Shown here: piece after piece, positions 16,949 to 25,330 of the stretch
How positions within the stretch are numbered: the stretch's first letter is position 1
Layout of the letters: each line of letters starts with the position of its first letter
Origin: Streptomyces venezuelae
GTDB taxonomy: Bacteria; Actinomycetota; Actinomycetes; Streptomycetales; Streptomycetaceae
Assembly: GCF_008642375.1 (NCBI RefSeq)
Contig: NZ_CP029194.1
Coordinates: 248,001-312,000, forward strand
Length of the DNA stretch: 64,000 bases
Direction of reading: 5' to 3'
Notes under the pieces: model-generated
Told to the model about the DNA's origin: nothing
Database searches by the model: none
Seen by the model: only the letters and a program-made list of their open reading frames with translations
Translations under genes and position numbers: made by a program

Positions 16949-16977
16949 GGGACGCCCATGCGGGTGACGGGCGTCCC
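16949..16977. other. Hairpin (9-bp stem) in the leader of the DedA gene
   Basis: GGGACGCCC (16949-16957) pairs perfectly with GGGCGTCCC (16969-16977) across an 11-nt loop, between the iron-box-like site and the DedA start at 17010. It could be a leader structure or a terminator of upstream transcription. A 21-codon reading frame from the GTG at 16903 runs into it; I do not regard that as proven coding. Confidence 0.4.
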
Positions 16978-17009
16978 GGGTTTCGGCCCGGAGGCCGGGG
17001 CGAGGCGTC

Positions 17010-17492
17010 GTGGGTAAGGTCGCGCTCACTGCCGGAGCCCTCTATGTCATCGTCCTCCTCCGCGCGGGAGGGACGTTCGCCGTCGGCTGGCTCGCCGGCG
17101 CCGGTGCCCGGCGCAGCAGGTTCGCCGGGCGGATCTCCTCGGCGAGGTTCCAGCGGGCCGAGCGGGCGATCCAGCGGTGGGGCGCACCGGTGGTGGCCGT
17201 CTCCTTCCTGACCGTCGGTTTCCAGACCGCCGTCAACTTCCTCGCGGGCAGCATGCGCATGCCGCTGCCGCGTTACCTCCCTGCCCTGTTCGTGGGCGGA
17301 GCGGCCTGGGCACTGATCTACGCGACCGCGGGGCTCGGCGTGCTCGAAGTGCTGGGAAGGCTCTTCGCCGAGCATGCGGCCCTCGGGGTGTCCGGTGTGG
17401 CCGTCCTCCTCCTCATGGTGTGCGGCGTGGTGGTGTTCCGCAGGCGCAGGTCGGCCCGGTCCTCCGGTGACACCGTCGCCGAGGAATCGTAG
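17010..17492 (+). CDS. DedA/VTT-family membrane protein
   Basis: A 160-aa integral membrane protein with the DedA/SNARE-associated (VTT) pattern: an N-terminal helix, an amphipathic basic region (RRSRFAGRISSARFQRAERAIQRWG), then VVAVSFLTVGFQTAVNFLAGSM and two further helices. It is shorter than typical DedA proteins (about 200 aa). DedA proteins act in lipid-carrier recycling and membrane homeostasis. The GTG start is likely, with another possible start downstream. An iron-box-like site lies upstream, and a signal peptidase-like gene follows on the same strand 138 bp later. Confidence 0.7.
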   Translation: MGKVALTAGALYVIVLLRAGGTFAVGWLAGAGARRSRFAGRISSARFQRAERAIQRWGAPVVAVSFLTVGFQTAVNFLAGSMRMPLPRYLPALFVGGAAWALIYATAGLGVLEVLGRLFAEHAALGVSGVAVLLLMVCGVVVFRRRRSARSSGDTVAEES

Positions 17493-17630
17493 GCCTGCCC
17501 CCGAGCCGCAGGTGGGTGCCTCGTGACGAGGAGGAGACCGCGCGGCCGGGCCCGGGTGCGTCGCCGTCCCGGAACCCTCTACCCTCTGCAGGTCCGTCCG
17601 GCCCAAGGGCGGTGTGAGGGAGGAACGTTC

Positions 17631-18272
17631 ATGCGGCGGCAGGAAACGAACCGGCGGCTGAGGACCGCAGGGATCGGCATGGTGGCGGGCGGACTGGTCC
17701 TGGTGCTGGGCGGCATCGGGTCGTTCTCCATCACCCACCGGGGAGTCACTGTGAGGGGCGCCTCGATGGAGCCCACGTACCCCGTGGGCGAGCGGCTGTT
17801 CACCGAGCGCGTCGACGCGGACGCCGTACGCCGGGGCGATGTGCTCCTCATTCGCGTCCCCGAACGCTACCGGGACGCGCCGGTCCTTCAGCGGGTCGTC
17901 GGGACCGGCGGCGATCACGTCGTTTCCGACGGAGACCGGGTCACGGTGAACGGACGGCCCCTGGACGAGCCGTACAGGAACGACACCCCCGTCGGACCGG
18001 CTTCGGAGCCGTACGACGTGCGCGTGCCGGAGGGGTTCCTGTTCCTGTTGGGTGACAACCGGGGGAATTCGAACGACTCGCGGTACTTCCTCGACGAACA
18101 CTCGGGCGGCGTGGCGGCCTCCGCCGTCCTCGGGCGTGTGACCGAGGGACCGCCGCTGGGGATCGCCACGGCCGGCGCCCTCGGAGTCGTGTCGATCCTG
18201 GGTGGAGCCGGCCTCTGGTGGCACGCGGCCAGGCGGCGATCCTGGACGGACGCGTACGGCGCTCCTCGCTAG
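17631..18272 (+). CDS. Signal peptidase I-like protein lacking the catalytic lysine
   Basis: A 213-aa S26-family protein: N-terminal transmembrane helix (TAGIGMVAGGLVLVLGGIGS), box B with the Ser nucleophile (GASMEPTYPVG, Ser45), box E (FLLGDNRGNSNDSR) and a C-terminal helix. At the general-base position, normally the Lys in KR-V-G-GD, it reads VLQRVVGTGGD with Gln87. The ATG at 17631 is backed by GGGAGG. It may be catalytically altered, use a different base, or have a non-canonical substrate. A classical housekeeping leader peptidase is less likely. Confidence 0.8.
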   Translation: MRRQETNRRLRTAGIGMVAGGLVLVLGGIGSFSITHRGVTVRGASMEPTYPVGERLFTERVDADAVRRGDVLLIRVPERYRDAPVLQRVVGTGGDHVVSDGDRVTVNGRPLDEPYRNDTPVGPASEPYDVRVPEGFLFLLGDNRGNSNDSRYFLDEHSGGVAASAVLGRVTEGPPLGIATAGALGVVSILGGAGLWWHAARRRSWTDAYGAPR

Positions 18273-18334
18273 GCCGGCCCGTCCGCCTCCCGCCCCGAGC
18301 CGAGGTCAATACGGCGCGGGGCGAGAGGAGGCCG

Positions 18335-18611
18335 TCAGCCTCGCGGCAGCCTGGGTGCGGCCACGACGCCCGCGTGGTCGGAGGGCCACAGACCGGACGG
18401 AGTACGGTCGGCCTACCTGCTCCTCGCCCACGCGCTCGGCACGCACGGCCTCGAAGCCGTTGCGGAACAGCACGCAGTCGATGCGCTGCCCGAGGATGGA
18501 TGCGGCATTGCGCAGGTCGGGGGCCTGGCAGCAGCTGAAGCCGGGGTCCCTGCGGCGGGTCTCCGTCCAGACGTCGCGGAAGCCGGCCGCCAGGAGGTTG
18601 GCGTGGGTCGG
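18335..18611 (-). pseudogene. Remnant of an endonuclease/exonuclease/phosphatase-family gene
   Basis: Reading the minus strand from about 18611 gives THANLLAAGFRDVW, then GFSCCQAPDLRNAA and RIDCVLFRNGFEAV, the C-terminal pattern of secreted EEP-family hydrolases. Near 18405-18420 the frame breaks; in the shifted frame it continues TPSGLWPSDHAGVVAA (the SDH catalytic motif) to a stop at 18335. The N-terminal two-thirds of such a protein is absent, and the upstream end abuts the hairpin at 18615-18650. A truncated, frameshifted relic. Confidence 0.7.
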
Positions 18612-18614
18612 TGC

Positions 18615-18650
18615 GGTGGGACGCCTGCTTGCGGAGGCGGGCGTCCCACC
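18615..18650. terminator. Hairpin terminator after the GH87-like gene
   Basis: GGTGGGACGCC (18615-18625) and GGCGTCCCACC (18640-18650) form a perfect 11-bp stem, extendable by three pairs. It lies 12 bp beyond the stop codon of the minus-strand gene ending at 18663. No U-tract, as is usual in Streptomyces. Confidence 0.75.
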
Positions 18651-18662
18651 GCTGTCAGGGCG

Positions 18663-21600
18663 TCAGCCCTGGTTGAGCGTGAACTGCGTGCCGGACTGGG
18701 AGCAGACGTCGCCCTTGGCCGAGTTCGTGATGGTGACGCCGGTCAGCGTGGCGCTGCCGCGTGCGCCGCTCATCGCGAGGATGCCGCAGCCGTTGAGCGA
18801 CGTGTCGATGCGGACGTTCGAGACCTTCACGTTCGGCATGGCGCCGCCACCGGTCTTGAACTGGATGCCGTCGTAGGTCGACTCGTGGATGTCGGTGTCG
18901 CGGATGGTGACGCCGGGGATGTCGGGGCCCTGGGCGAAGAGGGTGATGGCGCCGAACTCCTGGTCCTCGTTCCAGAAGGCACCGCCGGTGCGGTGCAGCG
19001 CGTTGTTGGCGATGAGGGTCTGCCCGGAGAAGGGCAGCGGGTCGTGGTCGGTGGCCAGCATGATCCCCGGGTAGTTCATGGTGTCGGCGATGACGTTGTT
19101 CTCGATGGTGTTGCCGTGACCGCCGTAGACCGCGATGCCGTTGGCGCGCCAGGGCAGCTGGACCGTGTTGTTGCGGAAGTGGTTGTCGTGGCCGACGTCC
19201 ACCGAGGTGTCCTTGACGTACTTGCTGGCCCAGACGGCGAGGGCGTCGTCACCGGTGTTACGGAAGGACGAGTTGTGGACGGTGGAGTTGCGGGTGCCGT
19301 TGGCGAAGTTGACGCCGTCGGCGTAGGTGTTGCGGATCCGCATGCCGCTGAACTCCAGGCCGTCGCCCGGTCCCCACAGCTCGGGGATGTTGGAGTAGTC
19401 GCGGCCGACCCAGGCGCCGACGTTGGCGTGCTCGATCCAGACGTTGCTGACCTTGGTGTTCTCGCCGAAGCGTCCGTTGAGGCCGACACCGCCCTCGGCG
19501 TTGCCGTCGCCGCCCCGGATGGTGCCGGAGCCGAAGATGGCGATGTCCGAGATCTTGGTGTTGTCGTCGATGTCGAAGCCGAAGTTGCCCTCGTGCGGGT
19601 GGTTGATGCCGTTGGCCAGGTGCGGCGGGGTCAGCGTGTAGAGCTGCGAGTGCCACATGCCGGCGCCGCGGATGGTGACGTCCCGGATGCCGACCTGGTT
19701 GTGGGTGCCGCGGTTGAGCGGGTCGTCGGTCAGGATCTTCTGCTCCTGGCGCCACTGTCCGGCAGGGATCCACACGCAGGGGATGTCGCCGCTCTGGTCG
19801 GCCGTGACGGCCCGCTGGATGGCGTCGGTGTCGTCGATGCCGTCGTCGGGGATGGCGCCGTACGTGGTGATCGACGCGCACTCCGCCGGCTTGGGGGCGG
19901 CCGGCGCGACCTGCTCCAGGTCGATCAGGTCGACGACGTAGAAGGCGGCGGTGTCGCCCGCGTCCCGCTGGAGGCGGAACTTCGTGCCGGCCGGGTAGGA
20001 CTGGGCGAGCAGGGCGTGGGACTCGTCGAAGAGTCGCCGTGCGTCACCGCCCGGGGTGTTGGTGAGCCCCTCCGGCTGGTCGGTGTTGCCGTAGAGCCAG
20101 CTGTGCTTGGAGGAGAGCGTCAGCTTCCGTACGAACTGGCCGTCGGCGTAGAGGCTGAGTGTGGCTTCCTGTCCGCCGCCGCCGGGCGCGTCGGGGATCG
20201 AGTTGCGCACGACGACGGAGTTCGCGGCGTTGGTGGAGGTGAACTCCACATGGTCGCCGGTGGTGTTGAGGCGTACCGACTCGCGGCCCGAGGACTCGGT
20301 GGCGAAGTTGGTGTGGCCGAACGGACGGGTGGAGTCGGTGTACAGGAGGGAGCCGCGGTAGTTCGCGTCCTCGGCCTCGTACTCGGTGTACGGGACGGCG
20401 GCACCGCGCCCGACGACCAGGGACCGTCCGAAGACGTTGTTGTTCTCGTTCGTCTCGGTGACGGTGCCGGTGGCGTCGGCGGTCGCGGTCAGGGTGACGC
20501 CGCCGTTGGTGGCCGTCCAGGTGCCGGTGACGGCGACGTTGGCGGTGTCTCCCGCGCCGATGGCGGGAGTCGCGCCCGACAGGGTGGTCGAGCCGGCCGT
20601 CAGGCGGGTGATGCTTCCTGCCGGAACGGCTGACGTACCGCGGTTCTTGACGGCGACCGTGAAGGAGACGGGTGCTCCGACGGCGGGTGTGGCGGGGTTG
20701 GGGGTGATGCCGGTGACCGTCAGGTCCGGGCCCTGCGTCCGGGTGACGTTCAGCTTGTTCGTCGCGGTCCGGCTGTTGTTGCCGTTGTCGAGCTCGGGCA
20801 CGGTGTCGGTCGGGTCGACCGCGGCCGAGACGGTGTAGGAGCCCATCGGACGCTTGCCGATGGGGACGTCCACGGTGATCGACTGCCCGACGGCGAGCGC
20901 GGGGACCGGCGCGGAGCCGGCGACGGTGCCCTCGGCGCTGACGTTCACCGTGGTCGCCGCGGCCGGTCCGGTGCCGGCGTTGCGGACGGCCACCTTGGCG
21001 GTCACCTCGTCGGCCTCGGACGGGGTGGCCGGTTCCCAGGTCAGTTCGTTGACGACGAAGTCCGGGGCGGGCGCGGCCTTGCCGATCACCTGGATCTCCG
21101 CGACCTGGACGCCGGGTGCGCCGGTGTTGGAGAAGCCGGTGAGCCGCAGGTCGGAGACGCGGCCGGTCACGGGGACGGTGACGGTGTTCCGGCCCGCCGT
21201 CGGGCTGAACACGTGGTCGGCGCGTGCCTTCAGGGTGGTGAAGCCGGTGGCTCCCGAGGCCCGGCCGAGGACCTCCAGGGACTGGGTCCGCGGGCCCCAC
21301 ACGGCGTCGGGGTTGAGCTTGACGACGACGGCCTCCATGTCGGCGTCCGAGCCGAGCTTGACGGTGAGAGCGCCGGGGAATCCCGCGGATTCCCAGTAGG
21401 TGGAGGTGTTGTCGTCGTTGGCGTTGGCGGCCGCGTAGTTCTGGGCCGTGGACGTCGCCTCGATCGGCTTGTTGCGCGCCAGGTTCGTGCCCGTGACCGG
21501 TGGCGGGTCGCCCGGGTCCTCGCCGCCCCCGGTCTCGCCGTAGATCTCCAACTCGGAGAGCTGGGCGGCGTTCCAGCCTGTGTTGGAGACGACCTGGACG

Positions 21601-22043
21601 CGTACGAAGCGGGCCGTGGTCGCGGGCAGGTGGATGTTCACCGTGTTCGCGGCGGACGGGTCGAACGAGCGCGCCTGGCCGACGGCGATCGTGCTGAACG
21701 CGCCGCCGTCCGCGCTGCCGAGGACGGCGAGGGACTGACTGCGCGTCTCCCAGCCGGTGGGCAGCTTGAGCGCGAGGCGGTCGAGGTCGACCTGGGTGCC
21801 GAGGTCGACCTGCACCCACTGCGGGAAGGACCCCAACGGGCCTTCCCAGTAGGATTGTTGACTTCCGTCCGTGACGTGGGACGCCGGGTGGGCGCCGTGT
21901 GCGCCGCCGGCCGTGGCCGCTCTGCCGAGCGCGAGGTTGGCCTCGCCCGCCGCCTGCGCGGGAACGGGGAGCAGTCCTACGGAGATCAGGCCTGCTGTCA
22001 GCAGACCGACCCCCCACCGCCTGCTCGGATGTGTGCCTCTCAT
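18663..22043 (-). CDS. Secreted multidomain GH87-type alpha-1,3-glucanase (mycodextranase)
   Basis: A 1126-aa exported hydrolase. Domain order: signal peptide 1-31; two discoidin/F5-8C (CBM32-like) modules at about 35-170 and 185-322; two CARDB Ig-like linkers at about 326-435 and 437-545; a CBM35-like module (YTEYEAEDANYRG) at about 550-710; and a right-handed beta-helix catalytic domain from about 720. The catalytic part has YADGVNF (Asp909) and NTGDDALAVW (Asp932-Asp933), the D...DD spacing known for GH87 alpha-1,3-glucanases. It should cut fungal or bacterial alpha-1,3-glucan outside the cell. The ATG at 22043 follows GAGAGG. It lies next to an alpha-glucoside uptake locus. Confidence 0.85.
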   Translation of the reverse strand: MRGTHPSRRWGVGLLTAGLISVGLLPVPAQAAGEANLALGRAATAGGAHGAHPASHVTDGSQQSYWEGPLGSFPQWVQVDLGTQVDLDRLALKLPTGWETRSQSLAVLGSADGGAFSTIAVGQARSFDPSAANTVNIHLPATTARFVRVQVVSNTGWNAAQLSELEIYGETGGGEDPGDPPPVTGTNLARNKPIEATSTAQNYAAANANDDNTSTYWESAGFPGALTVKLGSDADMEAVVVKLNPDAVWGPRTQSLEVLGRASGATGFTTLKARADHVFSPTAGRNTVTVPVTGRVSDLRLTGFSNTGAPGVQVAEIQVIGKAAPAPDFVVNELTWEPATPSEADEVTAKVAVRNAGTGPAAATTVNVSAEGTVAGSAPVPALAVGQSITVDVPIGKRPMGSYTVSAAVDPTDTVPELDNGNNSRTATNKLNVTRTQGPDLTVTGITPNPATPAVGAPVSFTVAVKNRGTSAVPAGSITRLTAGSTTLSGATPAIGAGDTANVAVTGTWTATNGGVTLTATADATGTVTETNENNNVFGRSLVVGRGAAVPYTEYEAEDANYRGSLLYTDSTRPFGHTNFATESSGRESVRLNTTGDHVEFTSTNAANSVVVRNSIPDAPGGGGQEATLSLYADGQFVRKLTLSSKHSWLYGNTDQPEGLTNTPGGDARRLFDESHALLAQSYPAGTKFRLQRDAGDTAAFYVVDLIDLEQVAPAAPKPAECASITTYGAIPDDGIDDTDAIQRAVTADQSGDIPCVWIPAGQWRQEQKILTDDPLNRGTHNQVGIRDVTIRGAGMWHSQLYTLTPPHLANGINHPHEGNFGFDIDDNTKISDIAIFGSGTIRGGDGNAEGGVGLNGRFGENTKVSNVWIEHANVGAWVGRDYSNIPELWGPGDGLEFSGMRIRNTYADGVNFANGTRNSTVHNSSFRNTGDDALAVWASKYVKDTSVDVGHDNHFRNNTVQLPWRANGIAVYGGHGNTIENNVIADTMNYPGIMLATDHDPLPFSGQTLIANNALHRTGGAFWNEDQEFGAITLFAQGPDIPGVTIRDTDIHESTYDGIQFKTGGGAMPNVKVSNVRIDTSLNGCGILAMSGARGSATLTGVTITNSAKGDVCSQSGTQFTLNQG

Positions 22044-22450
22044 GGTGACCTCTCCGCGATGCGGGCGCGGCCCATGACCTGTCTTCGTCGCGGGCATCCC
22101 TCGCCGAAGGACGCGCAGGGGAGCTCGGAAGAGTTCGACAGGGTCACGCGCCAGGAGCCCGACGTGGCTCCGACAAGGATCGAATGACAGCCAGCCGTTT
22201 TCTTGAGTAACTCTGTGTCTCATTTGCGCTGTCAGCCCGCAAGGTTTCTACTGGACGGCGACTTTGTCAACGGCTCTCGTCCGGTTGCAAACAGCCGTCA
22301 TCTTTCGGAAACGCCGACGGCACCGGTATCAGGGCCGCTCAGGGCGGCGATACCGGTGCCGTCAGGTGTTGGCTGTTCAGTTGTCGTACTGGAAAGGGAA
22401 GTTGAGGGCGGGAGAAGGAAGGGATCCAGGGGCCGCGGCCCGGCGGAGGG
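22044..22450. other. Intergenic region between GH87-like and lacI-family genes
   Basis: No gene. It carries the GH87 promoter region with TTGCG-N9-CGCAA at 22224-22242, which resembles the LacI-type sites upstream of the regulator and transporter genes, and further left (on the regulator's 3' side) the 15-bp inverted repeat at 22316-22363. Confidence 0.5.
22316..22363. terminator. Perfect 15-bp inverted repeat, probable terminator of the lacI-family gene
   Basis: GACGGCACCGGTATC (22316-22330) and GATACCGGTGCCGTC (22349-22363) are exact reverse complements with an 18-nt loop. They lie 88 bp past the stop of the regulator gene. A transcription terminator is the simplest reading; a long operator upstream of the GH87 gene is possible. 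Confidence 0.55.
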
Positions 22451-23461
22451 TCAGCGCGCGGGCGGCGGGGCCGTCGAGCCGCGGACGACGAGCTCGGGCT
22501 CGAAGAGCAGTTCCCCGGGGTGGTGCTGGGTGCCCTGGATCTGCGCGATCAGCAGGTCGACGGCGGCGCGCCCCATGGCCTCGATGGGCTGGCGCACCGT
22601 CGACAGCGGCGGTTCCGTGCAGGTCATGAACGCGGAGTCGTCGAAACCGACGACCGACACGTCCGCCGGGACCGAGAGCCCGCGACGGCGGGCAGCCCTG
22701 ATCGCCCCCAAGGCCAGCGGGTCGCTGCCGCAGACGATGCCGGTGGCCCCGCGCTCCAGGAGGCGCGCGGCGGCGGCCTGCCCACCCTCCAGCGAGAAGA
22801 TCGACCGCTCCACGAGTTCGTCGTCCCACTCCATGCCGGCCGCCTTCGCGGCCACCCGGGCGGCCTCCAGCTTGCGGCGGGACGGCACGTGGTCCTCGGG
22901 TCCGAGCACGAGTCCGATCTTCTCGTGGCCCAGCGAGGCGAGGTGGCGCCAGGCCTGCTCGACGGCGACGGCGTCGTCGCAGGAGACGCAGGGGAAGTCG
23001 AGGCCCTCGATCGAGGCGTTGACGAGGACGACGGGGATGCTGCGCTCGGCCAGCCGGTAGTAGTGCTCGTGCGGGGCGTCGGCCTGCGCGAACAGCCCGC
23101 CGGCGAAGACCATGCCCGACACCTGCTGCTGGAGCAGCAGGTCCACGTAGTCGGCCTCGGAGACACCGCCCTTGGTCTGCGTGCAGAGCACCGGGGTGAG
23201 CCCCTGCTGGGCGAGCGCACCGCCGATGACCTCGGCGAACGCCGGGAAGATCGGATTCTGGAGCTCCGGCAGGACGAGACCGACGAGCCTGGCGCGCTCG
23301 CCTCGCAGCTGCGTCGGCCGTTCGTAACCGAGCACGTCGAGCGCCGTCAGCACGGACTGCCGGGTCGCATCCGAGACTCCGGGCTTGCCGTTGAGGACAC
23401 GGCTCACCGTCGCCTCGCTGACCCCCACCTTCTTCGCCACCTGAGCAAGTCGTCGCGTCAT
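22451..23461 (-). CDS. LacI-family transcriptional regulator
   Basis: A 336-aa repressor. The LacI HTH and hinge are at the N-terminus (LAQVAKKVGVSEATVSRVLNG), followed by a periplasmic-binding-protein-like sugar domain from about residue 60 (LVGLVLPELQNPIFPAFAE; GSDPLALGAIRAARRRG; VVGFDD). I took the ATG at 23461; a longer frame to 23527 adds residues lying over the operator-like sequence. It is the last gene of the run transporter-permeases-glucosidase-regulator, so it very likely controls these genes and perhaps the GH87 gene, with an oligosaccharide as inducer. The symbol malR/aglR is tempting but not proven. Confidence 0.9.
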   Translation of the reverse strand: MTRRLAQVAKKVGVSEATVSRVLNGKPGVSDATRQSVLTALDVLGYERPTQLRGERARLVGLVLPELQNPIFPAFAEVIGGALAQQGLTPVLCTQTKGGVSEADYVDLLLQQQVSGMVFAGGLFAQADAPHEHYYRLAERSIPVVLVNASIEGLDFPCVSCDDAVAVEQAWRHLASLGHEKIGLVLGPEDHVPSRRKLEAARVAAKAAGMEWDDELVERSIFSLEGGQAAAARLLERGATGIVCGSDPLALGAIRAARRRGLSVPADVSVVGFDDSAFMTCTEPPLSTVRQPIEAMGRAAVDLLIAQIQGTQHHPGELLFEPELVVRGSTAPPPAR

Positions 23462-23483
23462 ACACGCAAGTCTAGCGCAAATA

Positions 23484-23500
23484 ACGCAAGAGAATTGCGT
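23484..23500. promoter_or_regulatory. LacI-type operator ACGCAA-N5-TTGCGT
   Basis: A perfect inverted repeat with 6-bp arms and 5-bp spacer, 23-39 bp upstream of the lacI-family start, with further CGCAA repeats between it and the ATG (23465-23480). The position fits autoregulation. Confidence 0.55.
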
Positions 23501-23584
23501 CAGTTCGGCAAACTCGGTGGGCTTCATGACGCAAGAGCGCGCCCTCCGTCAGCGACGCGGTGACATCCCCGCCGACGGACTGCG

Positions 23585-25198
23585 TCAGGTGCCTCGCAGC
23601 CAGACGGCGATGTCCGGGGGCAGGGTGCCGGTGGGGTCGAGGGGGCCGCTGGTGAGGAGGAGGCTGTGGTGGGCGGGGAGTTGCACGGAGTCCGCGGAGA
23701 GATTGACGACGCAGGTCAGGCCGTCGTCACGCGTGAAGGCGAGGACGCCGTCGGGGGCGGGGAGCCAGGTCAGCGTACCGTCACCGAAGCCCGGCTCAGA
23801 GCGGCGCATGCCGAGGGCCGTGCGGTAGAGAGCGAGCATGGAGCCGGGATCGGCGCTCTGCCGGTCGACGGCGTAGCGGGCCCAGTCGGCCGGCTGCGGC
23901 AGCCAGGGTTCCGTACCCGCGTCGCCGCCGAAGCCGTACGCGGGGGCCCCGGCCTCCCACGGGAGGGGGACGCGGCAGCCGTCGCGGCCGGGGTCGGTGC
24001 CGCCGGAGCGGAAGTGCATCGGGTCCTGGATGCGGTCCGGCGGGATGTCGGCCTCGGGGAGGCCCAGCTCCTCCCCCTGGTAGAGGTAGACGGAACCGGG
24101 GAGGGCGAGGGTGAGGAGGGCGGCGGCGCGAGCGCGGCGGGTGCCGAGTTCGATGTCCGCGGGGGTTCCGAACCGCTTGGCGGCGAAGTCGAAGGCGGTG
24201 TCGGCGCGGCCGTAGCGGGTGACGGTGCGGGTGACGTCGTGGTTGCACAGCACCCAGGTGGCGGGGGCCTGGACGGGGGCGTGTTCGGCGAGGGTGTCGT
24301 CGATGGTGCGGCGGAGCCGGTCCGGTTCCCAGGGGCAGGCGAGGAAGTCGAAGTTGAACGCGGTGTGGAGTTCGTCGGGGCGGAGGTAGCGGGCGAAGCG
24401 TTCGGCGTCGGGAAGCCAGACCTCGCCGACGAAGACGGCGCCGTACTCGTCGGCTATCGCCCGCCAGGAGCGGTAGATGTCGTGGATCTCGTCCAGGTCG
24501 ATGTACGGATGGGGGTCGACGCCCTCGGTGAAGTCACGGAGCTCCGGGTCCTTGGTGAGGAGGGCGGCGGAGTCGATGCGGACGCCGGCGACGCCGCGTT
24601 CGAACCAGAAGCGGAGGACCTCCTCGTGCTCGCGGCGGACGTCGGGATGGGACCAGTTCAGGTCGGGCTGTTCGGGGGTGAAGAGGTGGAGGTACCACTC
24701 GCCGTCGGGGACGCGGGTCCAGGTGCTGCCGGAGAACTGGGAAGGCCAGTCGTTGGGCGGGAGTTCGCCGTTCTCGCCGCGGCCGGGCCGGAAGTGGAAG
24801 CGGGCGCGCGCCGGGCTTCCGGGGCCGGCGGCGAGCGCCTCCCTGAACCAGGCGTGCTGGTCGGAGACGTGGTTGGGGACGATGTCGACGATGACGCGAA
24901 GGCCGATCTCGGTGGCCTCCGCGATGAGCTTCTCGGCCTCGTCGAGGGTGCCGAAGGCGGGGTCGATGGCGCGGTAGTCGGCGACGTCGTAGCCGCCGTC
25001 GACCATCGGCGAGGCGTACCAGGGGGTGAGCCAGACGGCGTCGACGCCGAGCGAGGCGAGGTGCGGCAGCCTCGCCCGGACGCCCGCGAGGTCACCGGTG
25101 CCGTCCCCGTCGCCGTCGGCGAAGCTGCGCGGGTAGATCTGGTAGATGACGGCCTCGCGCCACCAGTCGGCGGTGCGGGTCGGAGTGGGGGCTGCCAC
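23585..25198 (-). CDS. GH13 alpha-glucosidase (oligo-1,6/alpha-1,4-glucosidase type)
   Basis: A 537-aa cytoplasmic glycoside hydrolase of family 13. The four conserved regions are present: DIVPNHV, GVRIDSA (nucleophile Asp), FVGEVW (acid/base Glu) and LCNHDVTR. The N-terminus (WWREAVIYQIYPRSFADGDGDGTGDL) is typical of alpha-glucosidases and oligo-1,6-glucosidases; length matches the family. No signal peptide, so it acts on sugars imported by the ABC system encoded just upstream. The exact linkage preference (alpha-1,4, -1,6 or -1,3) cannot be read from sequence. Confidence 0.93.
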   Translation of the reverse strand: MAAPTPTRTADWWREAVIYQIYPRSFADGDGDGTGDLAGVRARLPHLASLGVDAVWLTPWYASPMVDGGYDVADYRAIDPAFGTLDEAEKLIAEATEIGLRVIVDIVPNHVSDQHAWFREALAAGPGSPARARFHFRPGRGENGELPPNDWPSQFSGSTWTRVPDGEWYLHLFTPEQPDLNWSHPDVRREHEEVLRFWFERGVAGVRIDSAALLTKDPELRDFTEGVDPHPYIDLDEIHDIYRSWRAIADEYGAVFVGEVWLPDAERFARYLRPDELHTAFNFDFLACPWEPDRLRRTIDDTLAEHAPVQAPATWVLCNHDVTRTVTRYGRADTAFDFAAKRFGTPADIELGTRRARAAALLTLALPGSVYLYQGEELGLPEADIPPDRIQDPMHFRSGGTDPGRDGCRVPLPWEAGAPAYGFGGDAGTEPWLPQPADWARYAVDRQSADPGSMLALYRTALGMRRSEPGFGDGTLTWLPAPDGVLAFTRDDGLTCVVNLSADSVQLPAHHSLLLTSGPLDPTGTLPPDIAVWLRGT

Positions 25199-25330
25199 GG
25201 GTCGTTCCTTTCGGGCAGGTGGTCGGGCAGGGAGGGGTTCTTCGCCGCCGTCCCGGAGGAGCGGGGACGGGATGGGCCCGGGACGACGGCGAAGGCTTGG
25301 GGGCCAGGGCGGGCAAGGGCGGTGCGGGCG

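Noticed and set aside
16903..16968. A 21-codon leader peptide downstream of the iron-box-like site
   Set aside because: Starts with GTG and ends in a hairpin region, but has no strong ribosome site or recognisable regulatory codons; too short to support.
18603..20633. Very long plus-strand open frame opposite the GH87-like gene
   Set aside because: Val/Gly/Asp-rich sequence with no domain, arising from third-position GC bias of the true minus-strand gene.
22316..22363. Operator for the GH87 gene instead of terminator
   Set aside because: Arms of 15 bp with an 18-nt GC-rich loop, placed downstream of the lacI-family stop, fit a terminator better; kept only as an alternative.
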